Below, in pieces: positions 60,032-64,000 of a stretch of DNA of 64,000 bases. Within the stretch, counting starts at the first letter, position 1, and each line of letters opens with the position of its first letter. Location: NCBI GenBank assembly GCA_034411995.1, contig DAOUME010000026.1, positions 682,001-746,000 of the forward strand. Reading direction: 5' to 3'. This DNA is from JAUVXJ01 sp034411995 (GTDB taxonomy: Bacteria > Chloroflexota > Anaerolineae > UBA7937 > B3-Chlor). Under the pieces are notes generated by a model. The model ran no database searches. It worked only from the letters and a program-made list of their open reading frames with translations, and was not told where the DNA came from. A program made the position numbers and the translations under genes.

Positions 60032-61303
60032 TCACCGAGCGGGCAGGATGTATCCGTAGGCCTCAGCAAGGCCTTTCCTTAGAGAATCAAGAGAGGGCTC
60101 CACGAGGGGGATGTCCGGCAAATAGCTTCGGGTTGTGGCTGGGTCCTTCAGACCCCCGGATGTCAGCAAAGCCACTACGATGTCGTCTTGATCGATCTTG
60201 CCCATCTCTCGCAGCTTCTTGATGACAGCCAGAGGCAGCACTCCTGAGGCCTCCCCGTATATGCCTTCCGTGGAGGCGAGACGGAGCTGCATGTCCATTA
60301 TCTCTTCGTCAGAGGCAACCTCAGCAACGCCACCTGAGTCAAGGATAGCTCTGAGCGCCTGATAGGTACTGTAGTTCGTTCCCGTGGAAAACGCCACCGT
60401 ACGACCCGATGGAACCTCTTCCACATAGTCCAGGCCCTTTTCCAGGGCGTTCTTCAAGGGACCGAAGACTTCGGCGGCCACCATCTCAGGCACGCTGTCG
60501 ATTAGACCTAGGGTATAGAACTCCTGGAAACCCTTCCAAGACCCAAAGAACGACCCGCCTCCTCCGACGGGCACAACCATCTTGTCAGGGGCCCTCCACC
60601 CAAGCTGTTCGGAGATCTCGAAACCAATGCTCTTGTAGCCATCCACACCGTACGGGTCATACCCGGCTGAAGGTTGGTTGGTATCGCCGTTGGAATACCA
60701 ACCGAAATGCTCCTCCCCGAGTCGCTGCAGCCTCTTCCTATCTGCGAGGGTGGGGGCAGCCACGACTTTTGCTCCATAGGCTTGCATGAACACCCTCATG
60801 GTGATCGGAAAGTCCTCATGAGTGAAGATCACCGCATCGAGACCCGCCTTGGCGGCGTAGGCTGCCGTTGCGGCTCCGTGATTGCCAGAGGAACTGGCCG
60901 TGACCACTTTGGCTCCGAACTGTCGGGCCATGGAGACCGAAGCCGACGCCAGCCTGTCCTTGAAAGACCAAGTCGGGTTCCTTGATTCATCCTTCACATA
61001 CAAGTTGCCGAGCCCGAGATCTTTCCCGAGCCTTTCACACCTGATGAGTGGCGTCATGCCCTCACTCAAGGTGACAATATTCTCCTCTTCCGGGGCCATG
61101 AACTCCTTGTAGCGCCACATGGTCAGAGGCCGGTCTGGCAAGCTCTTCTTCTTAAAGGCAGTCTTGATCTGCTCATAGTCATAAGTGCAGACCACGTTGG
61201 AAGGCTTGCCCCCAGCTCGGCATTTCGGACAACCGCCAATCATTCTCCTCGCTGGATACTCTGCTCCACACCTGAGGCATTTCAGCCCAGTCAGATAACT
61301 CAT
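60032..61303 (-). CDS. Threonine-synthase-like PLP enzyme, copy 1
   Basis: 423 residues. The N-terminal zinc-ribbon-like C-L-R-C-G ... C-P-K-C (residues 9-28) is followed by a fold type II PLP domain with the Schiff-base Lys in W-S-F-K-D-R near residue 112, S-S-S-G-N-H-G near residue 138, and a glycine-rich phosphate loop G-G-G-G-S near residue 247. It could be threonine synthase, but no hom or thrB is nearby and a tandem paralogue sits beyond the PrpD gene, so a beta-elimination or beta-replacement role in amino-acid catabolism is likely. ATG 61303 with GGAGGGGAG just upstream; a longer in-frame extension is rejected. Confidence 0.83.
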   Translation of the reverse strand: MSYLTGLKCLRCGAEYPARRMIGGCPKCRAGGKPSNVVCTYDYEQIKTAFKKKSLPDRPLTMWRYKEFMAPEEENIVTLSEGMTPLIRCERLGKDLGLGNLYVKDESRNPTWSFKDRLASASVSMARQFGAKVVTASSSGNHGAATAAYAAKAGLDAVIFTHEDFPITMRVFMQAYGAKVVAAPTLADRKRLQRLGEEHFGWYSNGDTNQPSAGYDPYGVDGYKSIGFEISEQLGWRAPDKMVVPVGGGGSFFGSWKGFQEFYTLGLIDSVPEMVAAEVFGPLKNALEKGLDYVEEVPSGRTVAFSTGTNYSTYQALRAILDSGGVAEVASDEEIMDMQLRLASTEGIYGEASGVLPLAVIKKLREMGKIDQDDIVVALLTSGGLKDPATTRSYLPDIPLVEPSLDSLRKGLAEAYGYILPAR

Positions 61304-61337
61304 TTCTCCCCTCCACGTCCCACACGTAGAACACGAG

Positions 61338-61366
61338 CCTTCCGCCAGAGCTTGTCTGGCGGAAGG
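61338..61366 (-). other. Perfect 12-bp hairpin in the leader of the threonine-synthase-like gene
   Basis: CCTTCCGCCAGA pairs completely with TCTGGCGGAAGG around a 5-base loop, 35 bases before the start codon at 61303. No T-run follows in either direction. It could be a 5' stabiliser, an operator or a rest of a terminator; the two 6-base arms TCTGGC also occur as an inverted pair suited to a dimeric repressor. Confidence 0.6.
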
Positions 61367-61703
61367 ACAGCCATGGTTAAGGGCGACCATGACAGTAGGC
61401 GTCAGGTCGTTCGTACCCGTAAGATAGTGGATAGGCCGCCACGCAGATCGCAGGTGGCCTCAGCAAGGGCTCGCCAGCATGCCAACTGGACATGGAATGG
61501 AAACTCTTGAGATACCCGTTCGCTGTGTGGCGTAAAGCGGACGGAAACGCAGCCACAGCGGCGTACCGTCTCCCCGACCATGGATGCGATGGCGGTCTCT
61601 TGGTCTCCATCACGGCATGGGTCGCTCGAAGCAATAGATAGCATCGCCAACTCCTGGGGCGGGCGCCCATGCTTCGGTCCTGCTAGACAACACCTGGCCC
61701 CGA
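61367..61703. other. Gap without a recognised gene
   Basis: About 340 bases between the PrpD-like and threonine-synthase-like genes. Short open frames on both strands show no familiar protein features, and I see no T-box or other known leader. Confidence 0.5.
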
Positions 61704-63083
61704 CTAACCAGACCCAGCGGGCAATGACAGCAAAGAAGTTAGACGTCGGATGTCCTCAATACTCGCGAGGTTGTCCACGACCCCGAGTATGTCGTTCGAT
61801 TGACTTGGGTCAAGCACCGGCGAGGTCAAAGCTCTGAACTTTCCCAGGAATTCTTCTCGGCTGAATGGATTCGCCGTATCCCCCCTGGGCTCCTTGACTC
61901 GCGCCGCGCGTGTGGTACCGTCATGGCGTCGGATCTCCACGATGGATCCTCGACCCGGCCCGGCAGCGAACGCGAGTTCATCGTCGGCAGCCTGGATCTT
62001 AACCTTGGCCATCATTGCCCGAACCCTCTGGTCCGCTAGCTTCTCCTCTGTGAATTCACGGGGTGTCACCTGTCGTTCAAGGATGGCGACAGCAGCGTTG
62101 TAGGGCAGACTCAGCATGGCCGCAGTTACATTGGCTGGGCACGGGTTGTTGAGCGTCTTCTCAACCACTGAGTGAGTCTTGATGAGCACTTCGCTGATAT
62201 CAGCCGGGTCGATTCCGTGTGCGGCTACCAAGTCTAGAATCGCGTCCAGAGACGTATTGGCGTAGGCACATGTCGGGTACCGCTTGAACCACACATCAAG
62301 TATTCGATATCTTTCCCCCAACCCCGCCACGATGCTGGATAGATCACACTCATCCGCGTAGGCTCGGCAGAACCCACTCCTGCCCTCGAGAATCCCCCGA
62401 GATCCTGTGAAGCCGCGCTCCGCCAATAGCGCCGAGATTATCCCCGCTTGGGCAGCATGACCCGTGTTCAGAATCGAACTCATAGACCCGTCGAATCCAA
62501 ACTCCTCAAGCCCTGATGATTGCATGGCTGCCGAACCGATAGCATCTGCCATCCTCATGGCATCCAACGCAAGTATCTTCCCTGCCGCTATGGCGCCTGC
62601 GAACACACCTATCGTCCCGTTCGGGCTGAACCCCCTGCGGTTGTGAGAAGGGTGCATGGCAGCGCCCACGCGGATCGCTCCCTCGTACCCCAGCACTATT
62701 GCCAGGAGGAGATCCCTGCCACTGGCCCCCCGCTTTTCAGCTACCGCCAGCGCCGCAGGAATAGCTACCGTCCCGAGATGGGCTATCGATGCCCAATCCG
62801 TGTCATCCATCTGCATGGCATGCCCCACGGCTCCGTTGGCCAGACCTGCGCTGGGAGACGGGACCTTGAATGGGTATCCTATGACGGTAGCTTCTTGGGC
62901 CCCTCCCAATTCATTCACGAAGTTCGCTATTAGCCTACTACGCTTCATGGTCGACCCACCTAGGCACACCCCCAAGAAGTCGACTATGCATCTCTTGGTA
63001 TGTTCCGTCACCTCTGCAGGCAGGTCCTCGAACTGGATACCCGCGAGGAATTCTGCCAACCCTTCCGTCACTCTCGCTACCAT
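61704..63083 (-). CDS. MmgE/PrpD family protein
   Basis: 459 residues. H-A-M-Q-M-D-D-T-D near residue 89 and K-R-Y-P-T-C-A-Y near residue 270 are conserved blocks of the family, which includes 2-methylcitrate dehydratase, cis-aconitate decarboxylase and iminodisuccinate epimerase. None of prpB, prpC or citrate genes is adjacent. Sitting between two PLP lyase-like genes, a nitrogen-containing dicarboxylate is as likely a substrate as methylcitrate. A link to the itaconate-like pathway at 12.7-19.2 kb (making itaconate from aconitate) is possible but only a guess. SD AGAGAGGT five bases before ATG. Confidence 0.87.
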   Translation of the reverse strand: MVARVTEGLAEFLAGIQFEDLPAEVTEHTKRCIVDFLGVCLGGSTMKRSRLIANFVNELGGAQEATVIGYPFKVPSPSAGLANGAVGHAMQMDDTDWASIAHLGTVAIPAALAVAEKRGASGRDLLLAIVLGYEGAIRVGAAMHPSHNRRGFSPNGTIGVFAGAIAAGKILALDAMRMADAIGSAAMQSSGLEEFGFDGSMSSILNTGHAAQAGIISALLAERGFTGSRGILEGRSGFCRAYADECDLSSIVAGLGERYRILDVWFKRYPTCAYANTSLDAILDLVAAHGIDPADISEVLIKTHSVVEKTLNNPCPANVTAAMLSLPYNAAVAILERQVTPREFTEEKLADQRVRAMMAKVKIQAADDELAFAAGPGRGSIVEIRRHDGTTRAARVKEPRGDTANPFSREEFLGKFRALTSPVLDPSQSNDILGVVDNLASIEDIRRLTSLLSLPAGSG

Positions 63084-63206
63084 CGCGCACCTCTCTCAAG
63101 CAGTGCTCAGATGAGTCCAGCCCAGGGCTCCTACGCACTGCGGGGCGGGCCATCCCGGCACGCTCAGCCGCGACGGTCCACCCCGTCATCTTGGTCTCAG
63201 CACCCT

Positions 63207-64000
63207 CTACTCGCCAGGCAGTACGTACCCATAGGCCTCCTCAAGGCCTCTGCGCAAAGCGTGCAGGTCAGGCTCGACCAACGGAATCGGGGGCAGGTAC
63301 TCCTGCGTGGTCGATGGATCCTTCAGACCTCCCGAAGTCACCAGCGCCACCACCGTCTCATCCCCATCTATCTGCCCTAGCTCAACCAGCTTCTTTATCA
63401 CAGCGAGCGTCAACACGCCCGCGGTCTCGCCATATATGCCCTCTCGAGAGGCGAGGCGCAACTGCATGGCCATTATCTCATCATCCGATGCAGTCTCGGC
63501 TATGCCTTGCGAGTCCAGCAGCACCTTGAGAGCCTGATAGGTGCTGATGTCCACGCCCGTGGAGAAAGCCACCGTCCAACCAGCTGGAACCGGTTCGACA
63601 TGATCCAGCCCCTTCAGCAGTGCATTCTTCAGCGGTCCAAAAGGCTCGGCCGCGATCATCTGCGGCTTGGTGTCCACAAAGCCGAATTCATAGAACTCCT
63701 CGAAGCCCCTCCAGGCACCAATCAGACTGCCTCCGTGCCCGACCGGGAATACCATCTTGTCCGGTGCACGCCATCCGAGCTGCTCGCAGACTTCGTAGGC
63801 TATGGTCTTGTAGCCGTCCACGCCATACGCTCCGTATCCCACCGGCGGATAGACGAAGTTGCCGTTGGAATACCAACCGCATCTGTCCACCAGCAACTCC
63901 TGCAACCTCCATCTATCCCTGGGCGAAGGAGCAGCTATGACCTTGGCACCGAAGACACCCATCAGCGTTCTCATGGTCATGGGAAAGGCCTCGACGGTGA
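63207..64000 (-). CDS. Threonine-synthase-like PLP enzyme, copy 2, 5' end outside
   Basis: The visible 264 residues are the C-terminal two thirds of a protein closely similar to the gene at 60032: A-P-D-K-M-V, F-G-P-L-K-N-A-L, S-T-Y-Q-A-L, E-G-I-Y-G-E and T-S-G-G-L-K-D-P are shared. The glycine-rich loop differs (G-H-G-G-S for G-G-G-G-S). The part with the PLP Lys lies beyond the right edge. Paired with copy 1 around the PrpD gene, it suggests a tandem duplication with diverged substrates. Confidence 0.85.
   Translation of the reverse strand, partial: TVEAFPMTMRTLMGVFGAKVIAAPSPRDRWRLQELLVDRCGWYSNGNFVYPPVGYGAYGVDGYKTIAYEVCEQLGWRAPDKMVFPVGHGGSLIGAWRGFEEFYEFGFVDTKPQMIAAEPFGPLKNALLKGLDHVEPVPAGWTVAFSTGVDISTYQALKVLLDSQGIAETASDDEIMAMQLRLASREGIYGETAGVLTLAVIKKLVELGQIDGDETVVALVTSGGLKDPSTTQEYLPPIPLVEPDLHALRRGLEEAYGYVLPGE

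Overview
The window is about 61% GC by impression. It reads as chromosomal DNA of a strictly anaerobic bacterium, most likely a Chloroflexota-type lineage. The evidence is: a phosphatidylinositol-mannoside-like phospholipid cluster (acyltransferase, PHP, PimA-like glycosyltransferase, CDP-alcohol transferase) next to thrS; a transcriptional T-box in front of thrS; frequent GTG/TTG starts; two tungsten-type aldehyde:ferredoxin oxidoreductases; and many ferredoxin-type Fe-S proteins. The lineage is inference. I saw no rRNA, CRISPR array, transposase or phage gene.

Layout. (1) 1-3138 (+): end of a membrane-lipid operon. (2) 3140-7786 (-): a small DUF6504-like gene, an AlkD-like HEAT protein, thrS and an EamA permease behind a threonine-specific T-box, with tRNA-Val(GAC) and its promoter just upstream. 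(3) 7838-12712: single metabolic genes (class V aminotransferase, TPP enzyme, hydantoinase). (4) 12709-19313 (-): a tightly coupled seven-gene operon (LeuC/LeuD-like hydratase, PrpF-like isomerase, SucC/SucD-like CoA ligase with a 7-cysteine ferredoxin-like protein between the subunits, HMG-CoA-lyase-like lyase). It looks like a complete route from an unsaturated C5-C7 acid to an acyl-CoA plus a keto acid. (5) 19422-42330 (+): behind a consensus promoter divergent from (4), a 23-kb run for nucleobase catabolism: YgeW-type carbamoyltransferase, IclR regulator, SsnA-like amidohydrolase, PreT, PreA, FAD-less molybdenum hydroxylase, a second PreA-like protein, nitrilase, a second amidohydrolase, a DUF5591 protein with the archaeosine-synthase motif, a BMP-type nucleoside ABC importer, two class III aminotransferases and an AOR. 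(6) 42526-52436 (+): a decayed Old-Yellow-Enzyme gene, a UbiD, a decayed aminotransferase, then FAD oxidoreductase, amidohydrolase, methyltransferase, AOR and UbiD, ended by a bidirectional terminator. (7) 52473-58456 (-): a GntR-controlled ECF transporter operon (DUF1989 protein, T, fused A1-A2, an intact S and a frameshifted S). (8) 58637-64000 (-): ornithine-cyclodeaminase-like, two threonine-synthase-like paralogues and a MmgE/PrpD protein.

Working picture: the organism imports nucleosides or nucleobase-like heterocycles, deaminates, hydroxylates and reduces them anaerobically, opens the rings with hydantoinase/amidohydrolase/nitrilase enzymes, and passes amines and aldehydes to aminotransferases and AORs. 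The most unusual parts are the DUF5591 gene inside a nucleobase operon, the Fe-S-like subunit inside a CoA-ligase pair, and the repeated AOR-UbiD pairing. All functions are read from motifs and context; none was tested by a search.
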